Source of the DNA: Harmothoe impar
Lineage: Eukaryota > Annelida > Polychaeta > Phyllodocida > Polynoidae
Assembly: GCA_947462335.1 (NCBI GenBank)
Contig: OX381717.1
Span: 18,901,166-18,965,165 of the forward strand
DNA: 64,000 nt
Direction of reading: 5' to 3'
A program made the translations under genes and the position numbers. The notes beneath the pieces are model-generated. The model had not been told where the DNA came from and did not search any database. It was given only the letters and a program-made list of their open reading frames with translations. How positions within the stretch are numbered: the stretch's first letter is position 1; each line of letters starts with the position of its first letter. Below, piece after piece: positions 1-21,096 of this stretch.

Positions 1-1139
1 CATCAACAGCTTGCCAAATTACATAAAAAATTGTCGTGTGATTATGTATGCGGACGACGTTGTATTTTATGCATCTGAAAATGACCTAGACGCAACATGT
101 GCGCTTTTGCAAACCGATTGCAATATTGTCTATAACTGGTTCACCAGAAGTGGCCTATGTATTAATGTTGAAAAAACAAAGGTAATTGCTTTCACGCATA
201 ATAAACCGAACGTTCCACTTATCCTGAATATAAGGATGGGTCGAGACATACTAGAAACATGCGATCGGTACGAGTACCTGGGCATAACTCTCGATAATAA
301 CCTTAATCTGGAGTGTTCAGTTAGCAAAAAGGTTAAAAATGGTAACCTCAGAAACGTCATGTTACGTAAAATGAGGGACAGAATGACCACCGGCACTGCC
401 ACCCTTGTCTACAAGCAGACTATATTGCCCGTATTGGACTATTGCGGATATTTATTTAATGGAGTAACAGACAATGTCCATAATCGTCTCCAACTCCTCC
501 AAAACAAATGCCTTCGTCTGTGCCTAAAGGCCCGTATGCGACATCATGTTGTAGATCTACATCGAGAAGCAAACTTGAACTACCTGTCAGTGAGATACGA
601 CCTGCAGCTACTGTTAATGCTGCACAAGTATCTACACGATGACAACCATGACAATGTGGCCCTGGGACTGGAGTTTAAGGGGCCTGTGCCGGGGGGGCGA
701 GTGATGCGCTCAACTGACACAGGTCTATTAAAATACCCTACGTCGAACCTGTTTGGTTTCAGGAAGAGCCCACTGTACAGGGGTATAGAGCTCTGGAACC
801 ATTTAAATACCTCTTGTCGAAAATTGCAATCCATAGGTGCCTTCAGGGAAAATGCTAAATTACCCTTGTTAAGCAATTTAACAAGCGGCAGCTAGAAAAG
901 GGTCAACTGGCCCACGGAACGGAGACCGACCGACAATGAATGTGTTCGATATTGCTATTAGTATGTTATTACTATATCTACTCCTCTCTATAAACACACA
1001 CTGTACTATATACTATATGTTTGCATGTATGTCAACAGAAATAATAATAGACCAGCATTGAGATATGACATCTCCTTTGATTGTAAGTGTATTTGAAAAT
1101 CACTTTGTGCAATAAATACATTTATAAACTCAAAAAAAA
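1..1139 (+). mobile_element. LINE family A, 3' fragment (copy 1)
   Basis: The 3' end of a non-LTR retrotransposon entering from the left edge: the end of the reverse transcriptase ORF, a roughly 240-bp 3' UTR, AATAAA at 1111-1116 and an A-run at 1132-1139. The last 60 bases match the end of the long copy (18613-18664: TTTGAAAATCA, AATAAA, AAACTCAAAA), which places the 3' terminus at the A-run. A TTAA-type MITE follows directly. How far it extends to the left cannot be seen. Confidence 0.9.
2..895 (+). CDS. LINE reverse transcriptase, C-terminal part (partial)
   Basis: Open to the left edge in frame 2, so the start lies outside the window. The protein enters just before the catalytic block YADDVVFY (two catalytic Asp) and continues through the thumb-like and C-terminal region typical of Jockey/CR1/L2-group LINEs (EYLGITLD, YKQTILPVLDYCGYLFNG, SPLYRGIELWN) to a stop at 893-895. 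It is clearly homologous along its length to the C-terminal half of the ORF2 at 15017-17925, so both belong to family A. No internal stop is seen in this part. The protein would copy element RNA at a nicked target site; the endonuclease part is not in the window. Confidence 0.9.
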   Translation: MNSLPNYIKNCRVIMYADDVVFYASENDLDATCALLQTDCNIVYNWFTRSGLCINVEKTKVIAFTHNKPNVPLILNIRMGRDILETCDRYEYLGITLDNNLNLECSVSKKVKNGNLRNVMLRKMRDRMTTGTATLVYKQTILPVLDYCGYLFNGVTDNVHNRLQLLQNKCLRLCLKARMRHHVVDLHREANLNYLSVRYDLQLLLMLHKYLHDDNHDNVALGLEFKGPVPGGRVMRSTDTGLLKYPTSNLFGFRKSPLYRGIELWNHLNTSCRKLQSIGAFRENAKLPLLSNLTSGS

Positions 1140-1140
1140 G

Positions 1141-1335
1141 GATGGCATGACGCCAAAAGATCACATTCGATGCACCAATGCAGCCCCGGCGAGTGACTCG
1201 CTTCAGGGGTGTCTCAAACCTGTACAGTCGGCATGATGCTTGAACTGGCAAGTTACTCACCAGGGCTGCATTCATGCATCATACCGACAATAGGGCATGA
1301 TGCATTAAGGCATGATACCATCCTTAAAGTGTTAA
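1141..1335. mobile_element. TTAA-type MITE, family A
   Basis: Member of the commonest small repeat here. The family consensus starts TTAA-CCCTTTAAGGACGG and ends CCGTCCTTAAAGGG-TTAA. Inside are nested inverted repeats around GGCGAGTAACTCGCC and (T)GATGCATGAATGCAGC. This copy lacks the outer left end (it abuts the LINE A-tail) but keeps the right end ccatccttaaagtgttaa. TTAA target plus CCC termini is the piggyBac pattern. Confidence 0.75.
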
Positions 1336-1429
1336 GACCCTGTACTACAGCTTATATACTGTAACACTCACTTCAGAAGCTGGCACGGGGATCTCCCTCA
1401 TTAGCATAAATACACCTGCCTCTACACTC

Positions 1430-1831
1430 AGGCCAAAAAGAATAAAAGGTGTGTTTCAGGCAACCCGACCCTAGTTTCAAAAAAAGGCCGACCTTAGCAA
1501 TTTTTTCCGATTTTGGAGAATTTTTTTTTTTTTTTGCAAAATATTCATATTTTTCAGAAATTTTAGCAATTTTTTAGTCAGGAAGAACAGATCACATTCC
1601 TAATCAACTGTCCAGCCTCAGGAAATTGCTTTTTAACAAGAATGCTCAATAATTTCATGATATTCCTAGTCATAGTAAGAATCAGTGAGTCGTCTTGATG
1701 ACCCGCGAGTCCATGTGGCAGTTCGCGACTCATTCCAGGTACCTCCAACATAGAAAAGACTAAAAAAGAACCGACCTACCTACCCTAAATTGTTGGACCA
1801 TGTTGCCTGAAACACACCTTTTTTTTGGCCT
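1430..1831. mobile_element. MITE family B, 402 bp
   Basis: Terminal inverted repeats AGGCCAAAAAG...GGTGTGTTTCAGGC and GCCTGAAACACACC...TTTTGGCCT, with an AT-rich inside containing CCGACC/GGTCGG boxes. No coding capacity. Related copies lie at 6581-6847, 28380-28440 (left end only), 33506-33917, 37957-37997 and, disrupted, about 46750-47170. Confidence 0.8.
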
Positions 1832-1954
1832 CACTGGTGTCACATGGATCTATCGCTGACTGCATGTATGACTGACTCTGTCCTCACCCATGTCTCTGTC
1901 TCTGTAGACTCAGTCTCACTTAATCAATACAGGGTCAAAATCCATGACCGTTTG

Positions 1955-2215
1955 ACGTCTATGACTGGCCGATGTTTATGGATGGCTGACGCCTATGACT
2001 GACTGACGTCTATGACTGGCTGACATCTATGACTGGCTGACGTCTATGACTGGCTGACATCTATGACTGGCTGACGTCTATGACTAGCTGACGTCTATGA
2101 CTGGCTGGCATCTATGACTGGCTGACGTCTATGACTGGCTGACATCTATAACCGGCTGACATCTATGACTGGCTGATGTCTATGACTGGCTGACATCTAT
2201 GACTGTTTGACCAGC
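1955..2215. repeat. 17-bp minisatellite (TGACGTCTATGACTGGC)n
   Basis: About 15 tandem units of a 17-mer, TGAC(G/A)TCTATGACTGGC, with single-base variation. It is followed by 2216-2500, which holds a short TAGG/TGGG microsatellite at about 2459-2497 and no convincing gene. Confidence 0.9.
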
Positions 2216-2837
2216 TGACTATGACTGTGTAGCTTGGATTACTCCCAGTTATTTTTACAGTCTGCAATGAAGTGCAGTGGGCGTCTCACTAGTTCTAGAG
2301 TGGTATGCAAGGGTATGCCACCAAGACATTTTGTAGACATGGTCATAGACGTCAGGCAGTAATAGATTTCAACCTGTATCCATTTGATGAGACTGCCTCT
2401 GTCCCTGTCTCCCATCCTCCAGATGGGTGGGGATGTAACATCGACCTCTCCTGAAGGGGGTAGGTAAGTAGGTAGGTGGGTGGGTGGGTGGGTGGGGGGC
2501 AAAACGTTATACTATATAATCCCCATATCACCCACCCCTTTCCCTATTCATAACATAAACACAAGGTACACAGTACTGCTCACGATTTCCGTGTGTGTCT
2601 CTGCCCACTCCACCAAGACCAGGTGACTATACATAGGCCTATAGTGCACTACACTGATAATATAAATGCCCCGGCCCTTTGTATGAAGTGGCTATGATAG
2701 TATCCCAGGTTAGTCATAGGGACATTGGTCAGGCATGAGCAAATGGTATTCAAAAATGACTGAGGCAAAACAACATATGACTAATGCCTTACTCAAAAGG
2801 ACTTAGCCTCATTGAAATGGAGAAGTTGTTGGTGAGT

Positions 2838-2965
2838 TGGTCTGTACTGACAATATTAACTGAGCTAGGTTGGTCGTAGAGGGAGCCAGAAAATGACAAA
2901 CTTGGTTAGGCTACAGTGACTGAGAGGTTGGTCATATAGGGAGCCAAATGATGTCAGTGTATTGT
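2838..2965. repeat. Dispersed repeat with two GGTTGGTC...GGGAGCCA boxes
   Basis: A repeat with the order GACAATATTAACT, AGGTTGGTCGTA, GGGAGCCA, TGACTGAGAGGTTGGTC, GGGAGCCA, ATCAGTG. Other copies are at about 5555-5675 and 36425-36535. No coding capacity or clear termini. The flanking stretches 2500-2837 and 2966-3354 show nothing I can name. Confidence 0.6.
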
Positions 2966-3354
2966 ACTACTGTGATAAGTCCACAGTGATATCCAATACA
3001 ATATCAATACTTTATGTACATGGGACTTTCTGTGACTGTCTCTAGACTATGACTTTGCCATTTAATCATAGCAATAGTCTCCATAATACTGCTGCAACCC
3101 CCTCTCCTGTTTAAAGCTGGGCCGTCAGGGAAAAGGTTCAGCATTTTTGATACATGGACTAAAATAACAGATCCACCAGAGGGCAGCAGTGTTTGGACAG
3201 GGTCCCATGAGCATTGCCCAGCTACAACATATTCACCCTATCTTGTGCCTGTAGGAGCTGAGCTCCCAGCCCTTAAGAGCCCCCTTGTGAATCAAAATTG
3301 AACTATATCCAAAAGTGCTTTTGGCCTCACTTCAACCATGATGGTCAAGCTTTA

Positions 3355-3719
3355 ACCCTCTAACCCTAAGGGCCGTATAGCACTTATAATGCCTCATGCC
3401 CATTTCATTATGTACCTGTCCAGCCCAACTGGTGAACGACAGAATCCAGCCTTTCTTTACCTGAGATGCTGTCTGCACCAGTTTAACAAATCAAATCAAA
3501 TCAATTAGTCGCCATGATGCCTGAATGCAGCTGTGGCGAGTAACTCACCAGTGCTGCATTGAAGCATCATGCCGACTCTACAGGTTGATGACCTCCCAAA
3601 GGGTGGGCATGATGCAAGAATGCAGCCATGGTGTATAGGCCTTTCTAGGGCTCCATTCCTGCATCATACCGACCAAGTATATAGCACATTAAAGCAGTAT
3701 GTAGCCCTTAAATGGTTAA
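3355..3719. mobile_element. TTAA-type MITE, family A (long copy)
   Basis: Left part ttaaccctctaaccctaagg at 3354, right end gcccttaaatggttaac near 3717. The middle has the family's GATGC..TGAATGCAGC and CGAGTAACTCACC blocks (3517-3680) together with unrelated sequence, so it may be a composite of two insertions. Confidence 0.6.
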
Positions 3720-4739
3720 CACACCTGCCACCCCCTCTCCTCTTACTCACCTGCCCTGTCCTCACACCCTCCTCCAGTACTCCTACCAGTAGTCCTACCT
3801 AAAGTGCACTCCTGTGACACAACCTGTATACGCCTTACGATATCACGAGTAGGGTAGATTCACCATGAGTCGGACACAACCCTATAAGAGTTGTGTGAGG
3901 GCCGGCACTCTGGGCTTATATAGAGAGGTTGGGGTTTAAGTTAGTGTCTCTGTTTCTGTAGTACATGTACTAAGTGTGTACACCTTGATGCACTATGCAC
4001 TAGTATTAATATGTCTGTACTATGCGGCCTATAAGGGATAACATTTTGATGATAATGCCACAATGAAGGCAAAACCCCTGCTGCCCATGCAGTAACAGCC
4101 AGAGGTGATTGAGGGCTGGTGCTCTGGGCTTAAATAGAGTGGGGGGGGGGGGGGATTACCAAGTCTGTGTAAGTAGGAGATATGCTGCCCTTAAAGGGTT
4201 AATACACATACTACCATCCCTTCCTGCTACTCACCTGTCCTATACCTGTGTCTCTACCACCGTGTCCTCCAGTACCCCACCAGTATAGTCCACGTTATGC
4301 ATATACGCCTGTACCCCACCAATAGTCCAAGTTAAGGTATATACTCCAGTACCCCACCAATAGTCCAAGTTAATGCATATATACTCCAGTATCAGAGACA
4401 GACAGAACTGCCTATAGCGCTAAATCATCAGTATAATCCTTTCCTTTGGGTGTCCTATATTCCTACTTATAGGTCCAGTACCCCACCAGTATAGTTCAAG
4501 TTAGGGTATATTCTAATAACGAGAGAGTGCTAGAACAGCGTTATATTAGCAGTATAATCCTTTCCTCCAGATATCCTAGACAACTGCCTATAGCCTTATA
4601 CATGTATTACCAGTATGGTCCTTTCCTTCAGGTGTCCTATAGTCACGCCTCCAGGTTATGACTGTGTATGAGAGTGGTACTGAGTCCGTACACACCTTAA
4701 TGCTGACTGGATCCTCCTGTGTATGTGCCTTAAGGACAG
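3720..4739. other. Intergenic, no gene seen
   Basis: AT-rich sequence with short repeats of the type CAGTACCCCACCAGTATAGTCC (4278-4510, about four diverged units), a G-run at 4139-4153, and the right end of another family A MITE (CCCTTAAAGGGTTAAT at 4190). Short ORFs here have no recognisable motif and overlap repeats. Confidence 0.5.
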
Positions 4740-5395
4740 TGAGGACACGCTGCTCCAACAGGTGTGGCAGTAGTGGTGGTGGTGGGGTGGTAGTACCTGT
4801 CAGGGGGGCGCTCCACCAACAATAATAATGAGTGGAACACTTAAAAATTCCTCTAATATTATAAACACAACCCTTCCCTGTAGATAGGTTTTCAGGATAG
4901 GCAGATATAACAGGTGTAGAAGTAGAAGGGTGGTAGTACCTGTCAGGGGGGCGTTCCACCACCAATAATAATGGGTGAAAGACTTAAAAATGCCTATGAT
5001 ATTATGAATACAACCCTTCCCTCTAGATAGTTTTCAGGACAACGAGGAGAATCAGATATAAAAGGTGTAGCAATAGTAGGGTGGGGGTACCTGTCAGGGG
5101 GGGGGGCGTTCCACCAAGAATAATAATGAGTGAAACACTTAAAGATTTCTAGAATATTATAAAAATATCTTCCCTCTAGATAGGGTTTCGGGACACTGGG
5201 GACAGCCATATGTAACAGGTGTAGCAATGGTAGGTGGTACCCGTCAGGTGTGCGTTCCACAAATAATGATAATAATTAGTGACACACTCTTAACTTTCTA
5301 TATACAAATACTTATTATAAATACACTCCTTTCATAAAATTACGGTTTCAGGACACTGGGGACAGTCAGATGTAAAGGGTATATACCAGTAGTAT
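4740..5395. repeat. Tandem repeat, about 145-150 bp x 4
   Basis: Four head-to-tail units that can be tracked by GTACCTGTCAGG at 4793, 4936, 5087 and (as GTACCCGTCAGG) 5237. Each unit then has GCG(T/C)TCCACC, AATAATAATGAGTG, ACACTTAA, CTTCCCTCTAGATAGG and TCAGGACA..GGCAGATATAACAGGTGTAG. The minus-strand ORFs over it (TPPPDRYYHP-like) are products of the repeat. Confidence 0.85.
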
Positions 5396-5767
5396 ACTTT
5401 AAATAGTGAAACCGAAACTAAGTCCTTTATGTACTGAAACCAACAGTACATACTATTGCCCATGTACACTAAATCTGTAGTATATACTATAAAGCGACGG
5501 TGGATTTTACTGCTCAGCTACTTCATGGAAAGACTAATGTGAGTTGGTTAGTACTAACCACTCTGACAATATTAACTAACCTAGGTTGGTCCGTACAGGG
5601 AGCCAAAAAATGACTAGCCTGGTTAGGCACTATAGTGACTGAGCGATTGGTCGTATAGGGAGCCAAAGAATATCAGTGTTCATACCATGATGCTCACATG
5701 CAGTGCTTTGTGAGGAGACTGGGGACCCGCAGTAGTAACAGGTGTGGAGGTTGGAGGCTGATTACGG

Positions 5768-6175
5768 GACGTCTGTGGAGTCACGTTTTGTCCACATACT
5801 ATAAAGTATCCACACCCATTATCAGACTCTTTGTAGAAACTTAATTTATTTCTTCAGACAAGAAATTTGCAAGGTTTATTATTAGTTCTAGTAAGTTCAT
5901 TAACAGAGATATCATTAGATGACTGAATCTCCCAGCCTGGTGATACATAGTATATAATAGAATAAGATGTAGCCTACAATTATACCATTATAAACTGTAA
6001 CTGATATTTCTTGTCTAGGTGGGTCCTAAAGTTGTCTGTATGGTTAACACATCCATGGAGCAAAGAAATTATACTCCAAGTGAAAACACAATTCATTTTA
6101 ACAGCACCAACTTGTGTCTTTCCTTGACATGTGGACCCTTTGTGGCCTGTGGACAAAACGTGACTCCACAACGTC
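5768..6175. mobile_element. Inverted-repeat element, 408 bp
   Basis: Near-perfect 28-bp terminal inverted repeats: GACGTCTGTGGAGTCACG..TTTTGTCCACA at 5768-5796 and its reverse complement at 6148-6175. The inside is AT-rich without coding signs. This is a MITE of a family not otherwise seen in the window. Confidence 0.75.
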
Positions 6176-6207
6176 TATACGGCAACTGGCTAACCTTGTC
6201 GCATTAA

Positions 6208-6401
6208 CCCTTTAAGGGTGACATAATGCATTAATATATCATGCCCTTTGTCGACATGGTGCATACAAGCATCATGCCGATCCTATATGGGGTTGAGACA
6301 CGCCCGAAGGGTCGGCACAAAGCACCAATGCAGCACTAGCGAGTTACTCCCTGGGGCTGCATTGGTGCATCATCTTTTGGCGACATGCCGTCCTTAAAGG
6401 G
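6208..6401. mobile_element. TTAA-type MITE, family A (complete copy)
   Basis: Flanked by TTAA on both sides (6204-6207 and 6402-6405). Termini CCCTTTAAGGG and TCCTTAAAGGG. The inside has two palindromic blocks that pair GATGC.CCAATGCAGC around GGCGAGTTACTCCC. It is the clearest complete copy and defines the family. Confidence 0.85.
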
Positions 6402-6429
6402 TTAAATGCACGGATCATATGGTGAGTGG

Positions 6430-6600
6430 GAGAGAGAAAGGGGTCACGGAAAGAGAAAGCAGAGACAGAGACAGAGACACAACGAAAGACAGAGGCAGGG
6501 ACAGAGTCACATGGATAAAGTGAGAGAGACAGTGGCGATAAACAGGCAGAGACTGAGACATACAGCCAGAAACAGAGACAAGGCCAAAAAGAAAAGGTTC
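6430..6600. repeat. Purine-rich GAGACA-type simple repeat
   Basis: Degenerate (AGAGACAG)n sequence on the plus strand. The short open frame over it (Arg/Gln-rich) is low-complexity and not a credible protein. Confidence 0.7.
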
Positions 6601-6847
6601 GTTTCAGGTCACCCGACCGACCCTATCAAAACAAGGCCGACCCTACTTTTCTTTATGCAATTTTGAAGAAATTTTTATATTTTTACATTTTTTGGGGTCA
6701 ATTTTATGTTTACAAAATTTTTGATTTTTCCCCCCATTTTCTACTTCTTTGGTATCGAAGAGGGACGGCAAAAAAAATAAATCCGACATAGCGACCCTAG
6801 ATTGTCATCCTATGTTACCTGAAACAAAACCTTTTTTTTATTTGGCC
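6581..6847. mobile_element. MITE family B, 267 bp
   Basis: Begins AGGCCAAAAAGAAAAGG.TCGTTTCAGG and ends CCTGAAACAAAACC...TTTGGCC. An internally shorter relative of the 1430-1831 element, with the same CCGACC boxes next to the termini. Confidence 0.8.
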
Positions 6848-6905
6848 CAAGTAGAGATGGTTCAAAGAGAGGATTTACAGGTAGAATACCCACGTTGAGG
6901 AACAG

Positions 6906-6965
6906 TACCCAGGGGGTTGAGGGCGTGTGTGTGTGTGTGTGTGTGGGTGGGTGGGTGGGTGGTGT
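6906..6965. repeat. (GT)n/(GGGT)n microsatellite
   Basis: GT dinucleotides followed by GGTGGGTGGGT units. Confidence 0.9.
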
Positions 6966-7068
6966 GGTGTGTCGCCTGGTATATAGGTATCTGGGGCAAA
7001 GCATGTCAGGGACGTTTGTAGGTAAAGAAAGCACTGAACCATAACCCTTTAAGGGACGGATAGTGCTT

Positions 7069-7268
7069 NNNNNNNNNNNNNNNNNNNNNNNNNNNNNNNN
7101 NNNNNNNNNNNNNNNNNNNNNNNNNNNNNNNNNNNNNNNNNNNNNNNNNNNNNNNNNNNNNNNNNNNNNNNNNNNNNNNNNNNNNNNNNNNNNNNNNNNN
7201 NNNNNNNNNNNNNNNNNNNNNNNNNNNNNNNNNNNNNNNNNNNNNNNNNNNNNNNNNNNNNNNNNNNN
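7069..7268. other. Assembly gap (N)
   Basis: 200 undetermined bases directly after the left terminus of a family A MITE (TAACCCTTTAAGGGACGG at 7041-7059), so part of the hidden sequence is probably the rest of that MITE. Any open frame crossing the gap is an artefact. Confidence 0.99.
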
Positions 7269-7345
7269 AGGGAATCCAGTTAAACCATTTTTGAAGACCC
7301 TGTGGGGGCGGCCATCTTGGATTTTCAGGAAATATTTGTAGAAAA

Positions 7346-7514
7346 TACTGTGAAAGTACTTATTTTCACGGGTCTAAATTTTCGCTGAGGTGGCAAAAAA
7401 GACTAATTCGCGTGTATTTAATCCATACTGTAGCATATAAGAATTTCGCGAATTTTTCATTTCCGTGAATATAGCGAAAATATATACCCAGCGAAATAAA
7501 GTACGACCACAGTA
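7346..7514. mobile_element. TA-target MITE, family D
   Basis: Inverted ends TACTGTGAAAGTACTTATTTTC and GAAATAAAGTAC..CACAGTA, with several GCGAAA/TTTCGC motifs inside. Same family as 8234-8420; diverged relatives sit at about 27755-27815 and 58026-58330. TA at both ends suits a Tc1/mariner-type target. Confidence 0.65.
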
Positions 7515-7904
7515 CTGAAAATGGCAGATTCCCTGCCCTATATCACATATGATTTACAATATCGATGATGAATGCATTCAATATCACAGCAAATATAATT
7601 TGCAAACCCACTGCTGCTTTTCTAGATATCATATTGTGGCAGCCATCTAGGATAAGTGGCATTTTGAAGCATTACTCCTAGAATTTGTCTGCTATTGTGA
7701 CGTTTTTCTACTGCTTACACCCCTAGTATCATTTACACAATGACATTGAAGGAAACCTGTAACCCACATCTGGCCTCTGATAGTTGCTACTTTAGCACTG
7801 CATTATACTTAAAACACCATGGACTTTAGCAGAACCCTACCTAGCTCTCATTGAGGGTTTCTTTCTTGTACTACCTGCATATCACATAACTCAGGTTAAC
7901 TCAT

Positions 7905-8520
7905 AAGGTAAGGGGATAGAGATATTTAAAGATGTGGGACCTGCATTTCTGGGACCATAGGCAGTTACCTCGGCAGGGATACGTAAAGGGGACAGAAGAT
8001 ATTTGAGGATTTGGGACCTGCATTTTTGGTGACCTATACACAGATGTTGTACCTGAATCTTTGGGAACTATGGGGGGGGGTGACTTGGTGTCCTTTGTGG
8101 GTAACTTATAAGGAGGGGACAGTGGATATTTGAGATGTTAGATCTGGATCTTATGAGTGCCCTTGTGGGTAATGTATACATAAGGAAAGAGGAGAGTGAA
8201 TATTTGAGGATATGGGACCTAAATATTTAGGATTACTGTAAATGTTTTATATTTCGCGCTGTACTTATTTTGCGCAGATATGTCCAGAGCGAAAACCTAT
8301 CCAATATGGCTCTGTAACTATCATCTTTGGAAACTCAGTGAATTTAAATCCCAGCGAAATTGCATTTATTAGCAAATCCACGAAAATTTATACCAGCGAA
8401 AAATATCTATGTTTACAGTAAGGAAGGACTAGGGGCACAGTGAGTATTTGAGGACAAGACAGTGGGGCCTGAGCCGAAGGGATCCTGAGGATTACCTTGT
8501 ACGTTAACATATGTAGGGGC
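7905..8520. repeat. Degenerate minisatellite, about 95-bp unit, split by a MITE
   Basis: Units share AAGGGGACAG, ATATTTGAGGAT, TGGGACCTGCATTT and GGGTAACTTA. At least five are seen between 7908 and 8470 and a further piece at 8965-9005. The family D MITE at 8234-8420 interrupts one unit. Confidence 0.7.
8234..8420. mobile_element. TA-target MITE, family D, 187 bp
   Basis: Begins TACTGTAAATGTTTTATATT and ends AATATCTATGTTTACAGTA; inside are TTTCGCGC and GCGAAA boxes. It splits a minisatellite unit, so it is younger than the array. Confidence 0.75.
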
Positions 8521-9015
8521 TAGGATTATACGGGGTTTATATGACAGGTTCTGTTGGATGCTGTGTTGCGAACTCCGTCCAAACCCTTCAGCCCGACGGC
8601 AGGTGGCAGCATCTGCCCCGGGCTTGGGGTATGGACAGAGGTCGCCATAGGCTTCCGGTCTGCGTGTGCGCGCGCAGGCTGGCTGCCTATATATACCCAG
8701 CATCCGATAGGACTCGTCGGTCACTCTGAATTCACGCTAGGACAGAGGCCCCGTGATCATATCGGCTGCAAGCCTACTGACCCGTTCCGAACTCTATAGG
8801 GAGTTTGCACCGTTATAGCTTTGCCTGTCTAGGTTCCTGAATAGACCTATTGATTCGCAACCTGTAACACTTGATCCGAACTGTGTCGACTTTGTTTCTT
8901 TACTTAATACTATAACAATATTATAAAGGACAAAGTATCGTTTATTACACATATATGAAAAATAGATGGTAATATTCAATGATGTGGGACCTAGTAATTT
9001 GTGACTGAAGTGCCA
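8521..9015. other. GC-richer stretch with TATA-like motif, no exon identified
   Basis: 8540-8750 is richer in CpG (GTGCGCGCGCAGG, TCCGATAGGACTCG) than its surroundings and has a TATATATA at 8688-8696. It could be an old promoter for protease copy 1, but no signal peptide or protease exon follows in frame, and the short overlapping ORFs on both strands lack motifs. Confidence 0.3.
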
Positions 9016-9021
9016 ATCCGT

Positions 9022-9370
9022 CCCAGAGTCTCAGGTCCCTCATTTCGAGCCCACTTGCTTCTGTCCCCCTCCCAGGGCTTCGTGATCCTCAGCTCCAACC
9101 CTCAGCCCTGCTGATTCCCTCCCTACCCCACTTAGGGCCTGAGGACCCTCAGCTCCAAGATAAAGCCCTGCTAGCTCCTTCCCCATCTCTTCCAGGGCCT
9201 CATGCCCCTCAGTTCCTACATAGAGCCATGCTGCCCTACCCAACAAGGGCCTCAGGTCACTCAATTCCCACGTAGTTGCTGCTGGTCCCCTTCTTTTCCC
9301 CACCAGGGCCTCCTGCCCTGCTGCTCAAACAAATAACCCCGCTGACTCCCTATCTTACCCTCCCAGAGGG
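9022..9370. repeat. Minisatellite, 50-61 bp unit, about six copies
   Basis: Units start at or near AGGGCCTCAGG/ACCCTCAG (9023, 9071, 9131, 9193, 9243, 9302) and continue TCC.ACATAGAGCCCTGCTG.CTCCCT.CC. The open frames over it (Gly/Ala-rich on the minus strand) are repeat translation. Confidence 0.7.
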
Positions 9371-9515
9371 CAGAAAAAAGCAGCCTAACATGCCTGCTGT
9401 GCTTACACGAGGTTTTACAGTACATACAAGTATGATATACATTGTACTGTTCGCCTTTACTTCGCTTTATCAAATGTTGTTCATTGAATTATTTCCATGT
9501 TCACATTTCCTTCAG

Positions 9516-19592
<10,077 letters not shown>

Positions 19593-19803
19593 TTTATCCA
19601 GTCATCTTTGGCCATACTTATGGACCGATCGCTTATGCATATTCATACAATATTCATTGTACATGCATGTCTGCTTTAGTGTCCATTGAAATTAAGTAGA
19701 AATCGGTATGCCTACATGTATTGAGCCAAGATGTGGATGATATATAAGTGATGCATAATTGACAGAAAACATAGCATACGTAATCTGATCCATTCGATCT
19801 TAA

Positions 19804-21017
19804 GGGGTGATCCATTTAGTATGTCACGCTTTTTTGGGCCATTTTGAACACCCCCCCACCCCCATGTCACACTTTGTCACACTTCTCCCAACACCCCCCA
19901 GAAAAGTATGTCACAAATCTGCTGACACCCCCCCCCCCCCTTACAAATAGTGATTTTATTAGGCATGATGTACCTTATCGATTAGAACCTTTTCAGATTA
20001 CAACTGTTCAAAGAGGCAAATTATATGAATATTGGTGGCACCCTAGATTATTATGGCCTTGATCCATGGAATCTTGCAAGTGGTCACAAGAATAGGGCGC
20101 CTAAGTCTGGCCAATTTCCAGGCGCTTATGGGCTCCCCATATTATAACCTGCAGGCTTGAAGGATGGGCGACATTTTTTGTCCCCATATATCTCCACTAA
20201 TATCGAGATTTGGGGTACATAATATCAGATCTAGGACCTCTTTAGGCCAACTTAGATCTGGGTACTTTTTGTTAGAAACGGTGATAAAATTACAACATCA
20301 TTTTATCGGGAAACTGAGGTGCCCTATAAAAGGTGTGCTGGTAATGCTACCTTGGGGAGGGGACACTAAATTTTATTTCAACACAGGTATGTGGCTGGCT
20401 CTCCAGCAACCCTTTCCCTAGGTGACGTGAAAAGTGACCCCTAATGGGGGAGATTTTTGTGTCTGGGTTTAAGCAATTTGTCTGAGGAGCGACCCTTGGT
20501 GAAAGGGATTTTTAGTCAAAAGTGACCTTTGTTGCTGAGATCTCCAATAAGCGACCCTTGTTTTTACAGATTTTGTTGAAAGAGACCCTTGGTGAGGGTG
20601 GTTTTGGTGAAAAGTAGCCCTTGTGAGGGGGATTTCTTGGGAAAAGCAGACCTATGGTAAGGGGGGTCTTGCTCAAAATATAGCCTTGCCAGTCACACAT
20701 CCATGTATACGGGATCTTGTGTTACCCTCTACAGTGATTGCATGGAACCAAGGTCAGTTAAGCAGATGAAGGATGATGAAGGCTGACCTGTCTATAGTGG
20801 ATGGGGCTGGTAGTTGTAGGTCTACTACAACCACCAGCATGTTTTTAGCCTGGAGATCACTAATTATACAGCATTTATTTAATATATGGTTTTAAAAAAA
20901 TCTGAAAGTGTGACGTCACATAATCCTATACACCCCCCCACCCCCTTGTCACACTTTGTCACACAAAAAAAAGACCCCCCCACCCCCTCGGGCGTGACAT
21001 ACTAAATGGATCACCCC
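19804..21017. mobile_element. PIF/Harbinger-like non-autonomous element, 1214 bp
   Basis: Inverted ends GGGGTGATCCATTTAGTATG.. and ..CATACTAAATGGATCACCCC flanked by TAA on both sides (19801-19803, 21018-21020). Subterminal TGTCACACTTTGTCACAC boxes occur at both ends. Inside, 20424-20690 is a degenerate tandem repeat of about 38 bp around AAGTGACCCTTGGTGA. No transposase ORF. It sits about 210 bp downstream of the protease copy 1 stop codon. Confidence 0.85.
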
Positions 21018-21096
21018 TAAATTCCGACCAAATTCTGATGTGCAGTATGTGCATCCGTATATTGAAACTGAATGTAAAAGGGAATCACAAAGAAAA

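Noticed and set aside
4588..5260. Minus-strand ORFs with repeated PPPDRY-like peptides
   Set aside because: They follow the 145-bp tandem repeat unit by unit and show no domain; frames do not persist in all units.
7063..7341. Open frame with a long run of X
   Set aside because: It crosses the N gap; the open frame is an artefact of undetermined bases.
8521..8800. Host exon in the GC-richer stretch at 8.5-8.8 kb
   Set aside because: No frame gives a protease block or signal peptide with usable splice sites; overlapping ORFs on both strands have no motif.
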